From Kibdelosporangium philippinense (GTDB taxonomy: Bacteria > Actinomycetota > Actinomycetes > Mycobacteriales > Pseudonocardiaceae), in assembly GCF_021390435.2 (NCBI RefSeq), contig NZ_JAJVCN010000002.1, positions 1,240,001 through 1,304,000 on the forward strand: a stretch of DNA of 64,000 nucleotides, given 5' to 3'. Position 1 is the stretch's first letter, and every line of letters starts with the position of its first letter. Shown one piece after another: positions 16,238 to 25,315 of this stretch. Both the position numbers and the translations under genes were made by a program. The notes under the pieces were generated by a model. It made no database searches. It saw only the letters and a list, made by a program, of their open reading frames with translations, and had not been told where the DNA came from.

Positions 16238-19200
16238 GTGCGCCCACAGTTCAGGACTGTGCCCGTGTTGGCGGTCCTGGTCTGCCACGACGGCGAGGAA
16301 TGGCTCCGGCTGGCGCTTTCCGCGTTGCGTCGCAGCACGCCAAGGCCACGGCACGTGGTCGCGGTCGACACGGGCTCGGCCGACGGTACCGCGAAACTAC
16401 TGGCAGCCAGCGAGGACGTCGTCGACGGCGTGATCGAACTCGATCGTTCGTCGAGTTTTGGTGACGCTGTCGCGGCAGCTCTGCGGTATGGGGTCGAGCG
16501 CTGGGGCGACCCTGGTGGCTGGTTGTGGTTGCTGCACGACGATTGCGCGCCGGAACCGCATTGTCTCGGCACATTGCTGACGGCGGCGGAACTGTCACCG
16601 TCAGCTGGCGTGCTTGGACCAGTCGCACATGACTGGGACGAGCCGCGGCTGATTGTCGGAGCCGGTTTGTCGACCGACGCCTCAGGTCATCGGCAAACCG
16701 GTATCGGCACCGGTGAATGGGTGCGCGCACGCCAGGTCGAGCAGAGCAGTGAAGTTCTCGCCGTACCTTCTGCGGGTTTGCTTGTCCGTCGTGAGCTGTG
16801 GGAACGGCTCGGCGGTTTCGATTCCGAAGTGCCCGGTGCGTTCGACGACATCGATTTCGGCTGGCGCGCGAACAGATCCGGCGCGGTCGCATTGTGTGTT
16901 CCGGCCGCGCGAATCAAACACGCGAACGCGGGCCGGGTGGACAATATCCGAGCGCGCTCGAACGGTGTCCGGACATTTCTGGTCAATTCCGGGTTCTTTT
17001 CGTTTCTCATCGGTGTACCGAGGCTCGCGGTGTTGTGCCTGCTGCGGGCGCTCGGGTTTCTTCTACTGCGCCGGATTTCCCGTGCGCACGGGGAAATCGC
17101 CGCGGCCGGCAGGTTGCTCGGCGGCCGGATGCGGCTGCTGCGGGCCCGTCGCGCGCGGCGCGGGCTAGGCCAGACCGGCAGCGTGCGCGGGCTCTTCACC
17201 AGCCGATCTACCCGGCTACGCAACACCTTCCGGGCCGCGGTCACCTACCTCGTACGCAGGCGCGTGGAAGCCGACGTCGCCCTCGGCGAGGCGCCGGAGA
17301 CCGTCTGGATCCCGCCTGAGGAGACGCAAAAGCCAATTGGGCCGGACGCATTGCCCGCGGGCGCGTTGGGCCGCGCAGGGCAACGTAAGGCGGCGGGACT
17401 GCGTCGCCCACCGAGCGCGGTCACTGTGTCCGTGCCTGCCGCCAAAGGTCCTAAAGGCCGACGACCGAGTCCGCGGCCGCGCCCGTCACCCGTGCCGCGA
17501 GACGGAAGTCCGCAGCCGGAAGTGCTGCTGGTCGAAGTGGACCGTGGCCGCGTACTCAAACAAATCCTGCTGGCGCCGCCATTGTTGCTGGTGCTGGGGT
17601 TGGTCGCGGGAGGACTCGTGATCAACTGGAATCGGCTGAGCCTCTCGCTGACCGGCGGAAGGCTGCTGCCGGTATCGGATGTATGGACGGAGTATCTGTC
17701 CGCGTGGCACGCCGTTTCCGGTGGTACGGCCTCGCCCGCGCCGACAGCCCTTGCGGTACTGGGGATTCTGGGCGGCCAGGCCGGGCTGCTGCTCATCGGT
17801 GACCTGCCCCTCGCGGGTCTGAGTGCTTATATCGCGACTCGAAAAATGGGGGTACGGCGCGGAATCCGGGCCGTCATCGCAGGTCTGTACGCGTTGCTGC
17901 CGCCCGCGATCGCGGCGGTGTCGCAAGGCAGGCTCGACGCGGTCGTCGTGCACATCCTTTTGCCAGTGGTGGTTTCCGGGATCGTTTCAGTGCTGACGGG
18001 CGCGTCGCGTTCCTGGCTGTCGGTCGCGGCCGGATCGTCGCTGGGCCTTGCCGTGATCGGCGCGTTCTCACCGTTGGTCCACTTGGTGATCCTGGTGTGC
18101 GCGCTGGCCGGGTTCGTCCTGGTCGCCGGGCAGCGCGGGGACGGTAAGCGCCGCGGCGCCGCGCTGTTCGCGATTGTGCTGCTACCACTGGCTTTGCTGC
18201 TGCCGTGGCCCGCTGTACTGATTCAGAACCCCGCCATCGTGGTGCACGGCGTCGGCGGCTGGGTCCCGTATACCAACGACTTCGGGTCGGTCGTGCTGGC
18301 GCTGGTCGTCGCCGTCGTCGCGGCCGCTGGCCTCGTCGCCCAACCGGGCCGGGGATCGTTGCCAGGCTTGGGTTTGCTCGCCTTGGGGATCGGCGCGGCC
18401 GCGGTCGTGCGGTTCATGCCGATGGCGCCGGTCATTGGCGGTGCGCCGCAACAAGGCTGGCTGGGGACACCGCTGATCGTCGTCGGCTGGGGTCTGCTGT
18501 GGGCACTCACCGGGACGACGTTGAAGGTACGCCCGGCGATGGCGATCGGCGCCACGGCGTTGGTCGTGTTGGCAGGCGGTGCTTTCCTCCTCGGCCGCGG
18601 CGGGTCGCTGACCACGCAAGACAGTGTCCGGTTGGGTACGGCGCCCGCGCGTGAACTGGCTGAAACCGGTCGCGGTGTGCTCGTACTGTCGCGAGGCGAT
18701 CAACCCGCGCGCCAAGCCGCGGGCCGGATGCCGCAGTTCGGCGACGACGACCTCGTTCCGGTCGCGTCCGCGCGAGCGCGGATTCTGCGCTGGGACAACG
18801 ACTTCCGCTCGGACGTGCCCGACCTCGCCAAGGCCGCGGTCTCGTCGGCGGCTGCCGCTGGCGTGCTGTTCGTGGTCATGCCTGACCAGACATCGGGTCA
18901 ACGATTGCAGGGTGCGGCAGGCGATCTTGTCGCCGCCACAACGTCCACTTCGGACGGACGGCCGGTCTTCCGGCTGCAGCCCGCCGCGGGCCGGGCCGTG
19001 CTGCTGGCCCCGGAACTGGCGAAACAGGCCGTGACGGGCGGAGTCCCGCCGACCGCGCTCGGCGCGGGCGGAATCGTGCCGGTCGACGCGGGACCGCCGG
19101 AAGTCGCCGTTCGCGTGTCCGACGGATCCGACGGGCGGCTGCTGGTCATCGCGGCGGCCGAGGAACCCGGCTGGCGCGCGGAAGTCAACGGCCGTCAGGT

Positions 19201-19405
19201 TCCTGTCGTCCGGGCGTGGGGCAACCTCGTCGGTGTGGCAGTGCCTGCGCGCGCTTCGGATGTGCGCGTGGAGTATTCATCGGACCTTCGGGCATTCCTG
19301 CTGTTGATCCAGGGTGCGGCGCTGCTGTTCACGCTGCTGACCGCAATCCCCGGCCGCAGGACTCAGGCGCCGCCCTCGATGGCGTCCGGGTCGACGCTGA
19401 GGTAG
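16238..19405 (+). CDS. Giant membrane-anchored GT2 glycosyltransferase
   Basis: At 1055 residues this is far longer than a normal GT2. Residues 1-300 are a GT2 domain (VLAVLVCHDGEEWLRLAL, VVAVDTGSADGTAKLL, WLWLLHDDCAPEPH, DDIDFGWRANRSG). A proline/arginine-rich linker (about 385-430) follows, then a C-terminal half of roughly a dozen hydrophobic helices from about 445 to 800 and a final extracytoplasmic segment ending in a helix. It probably couples sugar transfer with membrane translocation or uses lipid-linked sugars on the outer face, as mycobacterial arabinofuranosyl- and galactofuranosyltransferase relatives do; this is inference. GTG 16238 follows GGAGG by six bases. It overlaps the downstream convergent gene by 43 bases. 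Confidence 0.8.
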   Translation: MRPQFRTVPVLAVLVCHDGEEWLRLALSALRRSTPRPRHVVAVDTGSADGTAKLLAASEDVVDGVIELDRSSSFGDAVAAALRYGVERWGDPGGWLWLLHDDCAPEPHCLGTLLTAAELSPSAGVLGPVAHDWDEPRLIVGAGLSTDASGHRQTGIGTGEWVRARQVEQSSEVLAVPSAGLLVRRELWERLGGFDSEVPGAFDDIDFGWRANRSGAVALCVPAARIKHANAGRVDNIRARSNGVRTFLVNSGFFSFLIGVPRLAVLCLLRALGFLLLRRISRAHGEIAAAGRLLGGRMRLLRARRARRGLGQTGSVRGLFTSRSTRLRNTFRAAVTYLVRRRVEADVALGEAPETVWIPPEETQKPIGPDALPAGALGRAGQRKAAGLRRPPSAVTVSVPAAKGPKGRRPSPRPRPSPVPRDGSPQPEVLLVEVDRGRVLKQILLAPPLLLVLGLVAGGLVINWNRLSLSLTGGRLLPVSDVWTEYLSAWHAVSGGTASPAPTALAVLGILGGQAGLLLIGDLPLAGLSAYIATRKMGVRRGIRAVIAGLYALLPPAIAAVSQGRLDAVVVHILLPVVVSGIVSVLTGASRSWLSVAAGSSLGLAVIGAFSPLVHLVILVCALAGFVLVAGQRGDGKRRGAALFAIVLLPLALLLPWPAVLIQNPAIVVHGVGGWVPYTNDFGSVVLALVVAVVAAAGLVAQPGRGSLPGLGLLALGIGAAAVVRFMPMAPVIGGAPQQGWLGTPLIVVGWGLLWALTGTTLKVRPAMAIGATALVVLAGGAFLLGRGGSLTTQDSVRLGTAPARELAETGRGVLVLSRGDQPARQAAGRMPQFGDDDLVPVASARARILRWDNDFRSDVPDLAKAAVSSAAAAGVLFVVMPDQTSGQRLQGAAGDLVAATTSTSDGRPVFRLQPAAGRAVLLAPELAKQAVTGGVPPTALGAGGIVPVDAGPPEVAVRVSDGSDGRLLVIAAAEEPGWRAEVNGRQVPVVRAWGNLVGVAVPARASDVRVEYSSDLRAFLLLIQGAALLFTLLTAIPGRRTQAPPSMASGSTLR

Positions 19406-19824
19406 TTCGCGACCTGCTCGACCAGCACGTCATGCACGAGGTCCGCCAGCTCCGCGCTGTCCTTCGCGCGCGCCTCCAACGGCCGCCGGTAGAGCACGAT
19501 CCGCGCGCTGGTGGGATTCCCGCGTCGATCCATGCCAGCGGGGACAAGCCGGGCCAACGGGACACCACCGTCGGACAGGATGCCGTCCGGCGGCGGGGAG
19601 CCGGGCGCCTCGATCTCCGGGACGTCGTCGACCGCGACATCGAGCTTGGTCAACTCGGTCCGCCAGCGTGCCTCGATCGGCTCGAGCGCGTCGAGAACGA
19701 GCGCGTCGAACTTCTCCGCGCGAGTGCTTGCGGCAGGCAGCGTCGACGGGTAGAGAGGCCCACGCATGCCACGACCATGCCGATCTCGTCCACGACGTGA
19801 CGAGCGACGACGGGGCGTGACCAC
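19363..19824 (-). CDS. Zincin-like metallopeptidase family protein (Rv3259-like)
   Basis: A 153-residue cytoplasmic protein of the small zincin-like family found between whiB2 and DUF3499 in most actinobacteria. Key segments are RDRHGRGMRGPLYPS, DALEPIEARW, VPLARLVPAGMDRRG, ARIVLYRRPLE and the terminal helix VHDVLVEQVANYLSVDPDAI. That helix normally carries H-E; here it reads H-D, so the metal site may be weakened. Function is not known. I use GTG 19824, which keeps the conserved RDRHGRG N-terminus and lies after a TAGGAGG; ATG 19767 would cut it off. Confidence 0.75.
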   Translation of the reverse strand: MVTPRRRSSRRGRDRHGRGMRGPLYPSTLPAASTRAEKFDALVLDALEPIEARWRTELTKLDVAVDDVPEIEAPGSPPPDGILSDGGVPLARLVPAGMDRRGNPTSARIVLYRRPLEARAKDSAELADLVHDVLVEQVANYLSVDPDAIEGGA

Positions 19825-19931
19825 CTCGCAAGCACCTCCTACGGATAGCTCTAGGACAAACAGGGTACTGGGGGCGTGTCGCCGGTGTGCCTGGCTGCCC
19901 GCCGAGGAGAAACGCGCTATCGTCCACGATC

Positions 19932-20291
19932 GTGCGGAATGTGCGGCGTTGTTCGCGGACCGGGTGTGTGAACCCGGCCGTCGCGACGCTGACCTACGCC
20001 TACGCGGACTCCACCGCAGTGGTCGGACCACTTGCCACGTACTCCGAACCGCACAGCTACGACCTCTGCGAAGAGCACGCGATGCGGCTGACCGCGCCCC
20101 GCGGCTGGGACGTGGTCCGGTACGACGGCGAATTCGCCGCACCTGAGCCATCTCACGACGATCTGACCGCGTTGGCCGAGGCCGTGCGCGAGGCAGGCAG
20201 GCCGGACCGGCCGGTCGCGGCACCCGATCCCGACCCGACCTCTGGCAGGCGTGGTCACCTGCGGGTCCTGCCCGATCCCGTCGCCGAGTAG
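19932..20291 (+). CDS. DUF3499 zinc-ribbon-like protein (Rv3258c-like)
   Basis: A 119-residue conserved actinobacterial protein of unknown function. The N-terminus VRNVRRCSRTGCVNPAVATL has a C-x4-C pair, and HSYDLCEEHAMRL supplies Cys and His, so a zinc-binding knuckle is likely. It is almost always encoded between the zincin-like gene and manB. The start GTG 19932 follows TATCGT by eight bases (leaderless). The C-terminal part is Pro/Asp-rich and ends in GHLRVLPDPVAE. Confidence 0.85.
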   Translation: MRNVRRCSRTGCVNPAVATLTYAYADSTAVVGPLATYSEPHSYDLCEEHAMRLTAPRGWDVVRYDGEFAAPEPSHDDLTALAEAVREAGRPDRPVAAPDPDPTSGRRGHLRVLPDPVAE

Positions 20292-20371
20292 GCTGCCCCC
20301 GACCTGCTTGCAGGGTCGGGCATAGGCACCGCATAGGCTCCCTGGCAGACGATTCGACCCGGGGAGAGCTT

Positions 20372-21721
20372 GTGCGTGACTTGTCCGCCATCTTCAAGGC
20401 ATACGACATCCGCGGCTTGGTGGGCGAGCAGCTCGACGCCGACGTGGTCCGTGAGATCGGCGCCGCGTTCGCGCGCCTTGTCGGCGGCCCAGCCGTCGTC
20501 ATCGGGCACGACATGCGTGACTCGTCGCCCGGCCTGTCCAGCGCGTTCGCCGAGGGTGTCACGCGTGAGGGCGTCGACGTCGTCAGCATCGGGCTGGCGA
20601 GCACCGACATGCTGTACTTCGCTTCCGGTGACCTGAATCTGCCTGGCGCGATGTTCACCGCGAGCCACAACCCCGCCGCGTACAACGGGATCAAGGTTTG
20701 CCGGTCCGGTGCCGCGCCGGTCGGCCAGGACACCGGTCTCGCCGACATGCAGCGCGAGGTCGAGCAGGGCATGCCGGAGAACGGCGCCCAGCCTGGTGAG
20801 GTCGAAGAGCGCTCCATGCTCGACGCGTACGCCGCATACCTGAACCGGCTCGTTGATCTCTCGGGCAGCCGTCCGCTCAGGATCGTCGTGGACGCGGGCA
20901 ACGGCATGGGCGGCTACACCGTGCCCAAGGTCTTCGAGGGCCTGCCGATCGAGATCATCCCGATGTACTTCGAGCTGGACGGCTCGTTCCCGAACCACGA
21001 GGCCAACCCGCTGGACCCGAAGAACATCGTTGACCTGCAGGCAAAGGTCCGCGAGGTCGGCGCGGACGCCGGACTGGCGTTCGACGGCGACGCCGACCGC
21101 TGCTTCGTGGTCGACGAGAACGGCGACCCGGTCTCACCGAGCGCGATCACCGCACTGGTCGCCACGCGTGAGCTGGCCAAGGAGCCCGGTTCGACGATCA
21201 TCTACAACCTGATCACCTCGAAGGCGGTCCCGGAGATCGTCACCGAGAACGGCGGCAAGCCGGTCCGCACCCGCGTCGGTCACTCGTTCATCAAGCAGGA
21301 GATGGCCAAGACCGACGCGATCTTCGGCGGCGAGCACTCCGCGCACTACTACTTCCGCGACTTCTGGCGTGCCGACACCGGCATGCTGGCCGCGCTGCAC
21401 GTGCTTGCCGCGCTCGGCGAGCAGGACGGCCCGCTGTCCGCGCTGACGGCCGACTATGCCCGGTATGCCGCGTCCGGCGAGATCAACTCGACGGTCGACG
21501 ACCAGAAGGCGCGTCTCGAGGCGGTCAAGAACACCTATTCCGCTCAGGACGGCGTCACGATCGACGAGTTGGACGGTCTGACTGTCGAGCTGCCTTCCGG
21601 CGCGTGGTTCAACCTGCGGCCATCGAACACCGAGCCGCTGCTGCGGCTCAACGTCGAGGCGGCGGATGAGGCGGCCGTGGCCGCGCTGCGTGACGAGGTA
21701 CTCGCCATCGTCCGCGGTTAG
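20372..21721 (+). CDS. manB: Phosphomannomutase/phosphoglucomutase
   Basis: It interconverts mannose-6-phosphate and mannose-1-phosphate (and probably the glucose phosphates), the middle step to GDP-mannose. All four motifs of the alpha-D-phosphohexomutase family are present in order: catalytic serine loop FTASHNPAAYN, metal loop AFDGDADRCF, sugar loop GGEHSAHYYF, and phosphate loop RPSNTEPLLRLN. Length 449 residues is typical. GTG 20372 follows GGGGAGAG. It leads a run of four tightly packed genes (manB, Trm112-like, SIS, manA) that form an operon. Confidence 0.95.
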   Translation: MRDLSAIFKAYDIRGLVGEQLDADVVREIGAAFARLVGGPAVVIGHDMRDSSPGLSSAFAEGVTREGVDVVSIGLASTDMLYFASGDLNLPGAMFTASHNPAAYNGIKVCRSGAAPVGQDTGLADMQREVEQGMPENGAQPGEVEERSMLDAYAAYLNRLVDLSGSRPLRIVVDAGNGMGGYTVPKVFEGLPIEIIPMYFELDGSFPNHEANPLDPKNIVDLQAKVREVGADAGLAFDGDADRCFVVDENGDPVSPSAITALVATRELAKEPGSTIIYNLITSKAVPEIVTENGGKPVRTRVGHSFIKQEMAKTDAIFGGEHSAHYYFRDFWRADTGMLAALHVLAALGEQDGPLSALTADYARYAASGEINSTVDDQKARLEAVKNTYSAQDGVTIDELDGLTVELPSGAWFNLRPSNTEPLLRLNVEAADEAAVAALRDEVLAIVRG

Positions 21722-21751
21722 GCCACACTGAGAGTGGGAGAAGGAGGCATC

Positions 21752-21961
21752 GTGGCAGTACAGCTCGATCCGCAGTTGCTCGACATCCTCGCCTGCCCGT
21801 CCGACGATCACGCGGCACTGCGCCCCGGCACCCCGGACGACCCGGAAGCCGACGCGCTCACGTGCACGTCCTGCGGTCGCCAGTACCCGGTGACCGACGG
21901 CATCCCCGTGCTGCTGCTCGACGAGGCGACGCAACCGACGGATCAGCAACCCGCGGAGTGA
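21752..21961 (+). CDS. Trm112/UPF0434 family protein
   Basis: A 69-residue protein with the Trm112 zinc-finger layout: LLDILACPSDDHAAL and LTCTSCGRQYPVTDGIPVLL. Three cysteines (the fourth position seems to be occupied by other residues) and the terminal IPVLLLDEA are typical. In other organisms Trm112 activates methyltransferases; in this operon its job is not known. GTG 21752 follows GGAGG. Five bases separate it from the SIS gene. Confidence 0.85.
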   Translation: MAVQLDPQLLDILACPSDDHAALRPGTPDDPEADALTCTSCGRQYPVTDGIPVLLLDEATQPTDQQPAE

Positions 21962-21966
21962 GTCCG

Positions 21967-23058
21967 GTGGCTGACGACACCCTGCTGGACGATCCCGCCC
22001 GGCTCTCCGAGGTCGACACCGACGGCGTGCTGCGCGCCGCCGCGCGAGCCGGTGCCCAGGTCAGGTCGGTGATCGAGACCGCGGCCGAGCTCGGCGTCGA
22101 GCGGGCGCTGGCGGACGTCCGGCCGCGCGCTTTGTTGCTCGTGACCAGGCCGGGCCACGGTGGCGCCATCGCGGATCTGCTGGTGGCGTTGCTCGGCCCG
22201 GCGTGCCCGGTGCCTGTGGTGGTCGTCGACGAGGTGCCCGGCTGGGTCGGTCCGCTCGACGTAGTGATTACGCACACAGAAGACCCGGGCGACCGAGTCC
22301 TCGCGGAGTCCATCGGCCGCGCCACGCGCTACGGCGCCACAGTCGTGGTCACGGCGCCTCCCGAGGGCCCTGTGGCCGCCGCTGGCGCTGGTCGGGCGTT
22401 CCTGCTGCCGCCACGTGTGCCCGTGCCGCCCGGCTTCGCGTTCCCCAGGGCGTTCGCGGCCGGTCTGCTGACCCTGAACACCATGGGTTTGCTGCGGGTG
22501 GACGTGGACAAACTGGCCGACGAGCTGGACAAGGAAGCCGAGAAGGACCACCCGGCGCACGAGTCGTTCGTCAACCCGGCGAAAACCTTGGCGCTGCGCT
22601 TGTTCGAGCGAGTCCCGCTACTGTGGGGACTGGACCCGGCGGCGACTGCGGTGGCTTCGCACGCACGTCATGTGCTGGCCGCGCATGCCGGGTTTGTCTG
22701 TGATGTCGGCTCATATGCCGACGCGCAGACCCGGTTCGCGTTGCACCGGGCGGCCGTACGATCGACCTCCGGTCAGGGTATCTTCGACGATCCGGACGAC
22801 TTCGCCGGCGACCCGACAGCGATGCTGCGGGTGCAGTTGCTTGCGATCAGTTCCGGACCGGCGGCGGATGCGGCGCGGCACATGGCCGCGGACACGTTGC
22901 CGGGAGCGGACGTGTTGGTCCCCGCCGAAGAGGTCGGCGCGGACGAGCCGGTCAGGGCTGCCGTGCTCGCGCTGCGGTTCGAACTCGCGGCGCTGTATCT
23001 CGGCCTCGCGGCCGGGACGATCGGCGGGTCGGGCAGATACGCCTCCGCTGGCGTTTGA
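21967..23058 (+). CDS. SIS-domain protein of the mannose operon (Rv3256c/TobH-like)
   Basis: A 363-residue soluble protein with two SIS-type Rossmann segments. The N-terminal part has DTLLDDPARLSEVDTDGVLR and ALLLVTRPGHGGAIADLL; the C-terminal part FVNPAKTLALRLFERVPLLWG resembles phosphoglucose/phosphomannose isomerases. Its fixed place before manA suggests a sugar-phosphate isomerase or regulator, but no activity is established that I know. GTG 21967 is five bases after the previous stop. It ends at 23058, 17 bases before manA. Confidence 0.85.
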   Translation: MADDTLLDDPARLSEVDTDGVLRAAARAGAQVRSVIETAAELGVERALADVRPRALLLVTRPGHGGAIADLLVALLGPACPVPVVVVDEVPGWVGPLDVVITHTEDPGDRVLAESIGRATRYGATVVVTAPPEGPVAAAGAGRAFLLPPRVPVPPGFAFPRAFAAGLLTLNTMGLLRVDVDKLADELDKEAEKDHPAHESFVNPAKTLALRLFERVPLLWGLDPAATAVASHARHVLAAHAGFVCDVGSYADAQTRFALHRAAVRSTSGQGIFDDPDDFAGDPTAMLRVQLLAISSGPAADAARHMAADTLPGADVLVPAEEVGADEPVRAAVLALRFELAALYLGLAAGTIGGSGRYASAGV

Positions 23059-23075
23059 CGAGGGAGAGTTTGAGA

Positions 23076-24299
23076 GTGGAGTTGCTGCGCAACGCTGTGC
23101 GGCCCTATGCGTGGGGGTCGCGCACGACCATTGCCGAGCTGCTGGGCAGGCCCGTACCGGCGCCACACCCGGAGGCGGAGCTCTGGATGGGCGCACACCC
23201 AGGAGACCCGTCGCGCATCGACGACGACCGCTCCCTGCTCGAAGTCGTGGAAAAAGACCCCATCGGCCAGCTCGGCACGGAGTGCGCGGACCGCTGGGGC
23301 AACCGGCTGCCGTTCCTGCTGAAGATCCTCGCGGCCGAAGAGGCGCTGAGCATGCAGGCGCACCCGTCGGCCGAGCAGGCGCGTGAAGGCTACGAACGCG
23401 AGGAAGCCGCGGGCGTCCCGCGTGACGCGAAGAACCGCAACTACCCAGACCCGACCGCGAAGCCCGAGCTGATCTGCGCGCTGACGGAGTTCCACGCGCT
23501 CGCGGGCTTCCGCGATCCGCACGAGACCGTGCGGCTGCTGCGCGCGCTGGAGACGCCTGGACTGGCGCCGTACATCTCGCTGCTGGAAGGCCAGCCGGAC
23601 TCCGACGGGCTGCGTGCGCTGTTCACGACGTGGATCACGCTCCCGCAGACCTCGTTGGACGTGCTGCTGCCGGAACTGCTGGACGTTTGCGTCGCGCACG
23701 TGAAGAACCACGGCGAGTTCTCCGTGGAATGCCGCACGATCCTGGAACTCGGCGAGGCACACGAAGGCGACGCCGGTGTGCTCGCCGCGTTGCTGCTCAA
23801 CCGGATCGTGCTGCAGCCAGGCGAAGCGATCTTCCTTTCGGCCGGAAACCTGCACTCGTACCTGCACGGGACGGGCGTGGAGATCCTGGCGAACTCGGAC
23901 AACATCCTGCGTGGCGGACTGACGCCCAAGCACGTCGACGTGCCGGAGTTGTTGCGGGTACTGGACTTCAGCTGCGGCAAGATGCCGGTTCTGCGCGGTT
24001 CGCACGTGGCACCGCGGATGTGGAACTACCCGACGCCCGCGCCGGAGTTCGAGCTGTCCAGGTTGGAATGGGCGCCGGACGAGCGTGACCCGGTTGACCT
24101 GGTGTGCGCGGGCCCGCAGATCCTGATCTGCACGGTCGGCGCGGTCCGGCTGCTCGAAGCCGACGGCAACAAGGTCGAACTCGGCCGAGGCCAGTCGGTG
24201 TGGCTGCCGGCGTGCAACCCGGACGTGCAGGTGATCCCGGTCGAAGGCGCACCGGCCCAGCTGTTCCGCGCGACCCCAGGGTCTGTCGTGAGTGGTTAG
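23076..24299 (+). CDS. manA: Mannose-6-phosphate isomerase, class I
   Basis: It converts fructose-6-phosphate to mannose-6-phosphate, feeding ManB and ManC. Zinc cupin enzyme of 407 residues: RPYAWGSRTTIAELLGR, AELWMGAHPGDPS, LLKILAAEEALSMQAHPS (with the Q-x-H metal ligands), AKPELICAL and the YLHGTGVEILANSDN motif are visible. GTG 23076 after GAGGGAGAG is preferred to TTG 23055. The stop TAG (24297-24299) lies in repeat A3, so the last residues VVSG are encoded by the repeat rather than by the old gene end. Confidence 0.93.
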   Translation: MELLRNAVRPYAWGSRTTIAELLGRPVPAPHPEAELWMGAHPGDPSRIDDDRSLLEVVEKDPIGQLGTECADRWGNRLPFLLKILAAEEALSMQAHPSAEQAREGYEREEAAGVPRDAKNRNYPDPTAKPELICALTEFHALAGFRDPHETVRLLRALETPGLAPYISLLEGQPDSDGLRALFTTWITLPQTSLDVLLPELLDVCVAHVKNHGEFSVECRTILELGEAHEGDAGVLAALLLNRIVLQPGEAIFLSAGNLHSYLHGTGVEILANSDNILRGGLTPKHVDVPELLRVLDFSCGKMPVLRGSHVAPRMWNYPTPAPEFELSRLEWAPDERDPVDLVCAGPQILICTVGAVRLLEADGNKVELGRGQSVWLPACNPDVQVIPVEGAPAQLFRATPGSVVSG

Positions 24300-24330
24300 C
24301 CGGGTTAGAACACGCATAACCACTCACGAG
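24286..24330. repeat. Repeat family A, copy 3
   Basis: TCGTGAGTGGTTA (24286-24298) pairs with TAACCACTCACGA (24317-24329). It supplies the TAG stop of manA and lies before the CDF transporter on the same strand, probably as a terminator. Confidence 0.8.
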
Positions 24331-24390
24331 CTTTGACCTGGCGTGGTCTAGGGTTCGTTCGGACAATCCGGACGGTTCCTGGGAGGGCAC

Positions 24391-25314
24391 GTGGCTGCAG
24401 GGGGCGGCACCAAGGCGATCATCGCCGCGTTGCTGGCGAACGCCGGCATCGCGATCGCGAAGTTCGTCGGGTTCTTGATCACGGGTTCCTCTTCGATGCT
24501 GGCCGAGTCCGTGCACTCGGTGGCGGACACCTCCAACCAGGGCCTGCTCCTGCTCGGGCAGAAGACCGCCCGAAGGCAAGCCAACATCGACCACCCGTTC
24601 GGCTACGGCCGGGACCGGTACTTCTACTCGTTCATCGTCGCGCTGATGCTGTTCACCCTTGGCTCGGCATTCGCTTTGTACGAGGGAATCCACAAGCTCC
24701 AAGAGCCGGAGGCGCTGTCCTCGCCGCTGGTCGCGGTCGTCATCCTGGTGGTCGCGATCGGGCTGGAGACCTACAGCTTCCGTACCGCGATCGTGGAGTC
24801 CCGGCTGATCAAGGGCGACGCGACCTGGTGGGGGTTCATCCGCCAGTCCCGCACGCCCGAGCTGCCGGTGGTCTTGCTCGAGGACGCCGGTGCGTTGTTC
24901 GGCCTGGTCTTCGCACTGATCGGCGTCGGCCTCGCGACGATCACCGGCGACCCGATCTGGGACGCGGTGGGAACGTTGATGATCGGCGTGCTGCTCGGTG
25001 TGATCGCGATCATCCTGATCATCGAGATGAAGAGCCTGCTGATCGGCGAAGGCGCGACACCTCGTGAGCTGGACACGATCGTCGACGAGATCGCCGCTGG
25101 CCGGATCGAGCGCGTGATCCACATCAAGACGCAGTACATGGGCCCGGAGGAGCTGCTCGTCGCCGCCAAGGTGGCGTTGACCCCCGGGCTGTCGGTCGAA
25201 GAAGTCGCGCAGGCGATCGACGACGCGGAGCAGCGGATCCGTAACAAGGTCCCATCGGCCCGCCTGATCTACCTCGAACCAGACCTCGACCGCAGCATCA
25301 AAGCAACCACCTAG
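24391..25314 (+). CDS. Cation diffusion facilitator transporter
   Basis: A 307-residue membrane protein with about six helices and a C-terminal cytoplasmic domain. It should export a divalent cation (Zn, Fe or Mn) against protons. Helix 2 has the H-x3-D metal pair in ESVHSVADTSNQ. Helix 5 reads LLEDAGALFGL, with Glu-Asp instead of the canonical H-x3-D, like the SLC30A9-like branch, so the ion cannot be named. The family also has the HPFGYGRDRYFYSF loop after helix 2. GTG 24391 follows GGGAGG. It is placed next to manA in many actinobacteria. Confidence 0.88.
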   Translation: MAAGGGTKAIIAALLANAGIAIAKFVGFLITGSSSMLAESVHSVADTSNQGLLLLGQKTARRQANIDHPFGYGRDRYFYSFIVALMLFTLGSAFALYEGIHKLQEPEALSSPLVAVVILVVAIGLETYSFRTAIVESRLIKGDATWWGFIRQSRTPELPVVLLEDAGALFGLVFALIGVGLATITGDPIWDAVGTLMIGVLLGVIAIILIIEMKSLLIGEGATPRELDTIVDEIAAGRIERVIHIKTQYMGPEELLVAAKVALTPGLSVEEVAQAIDDAEQRIRNKVPSARLIYLEPDLDRSIKATT

Positions 25315-25315
25315 G

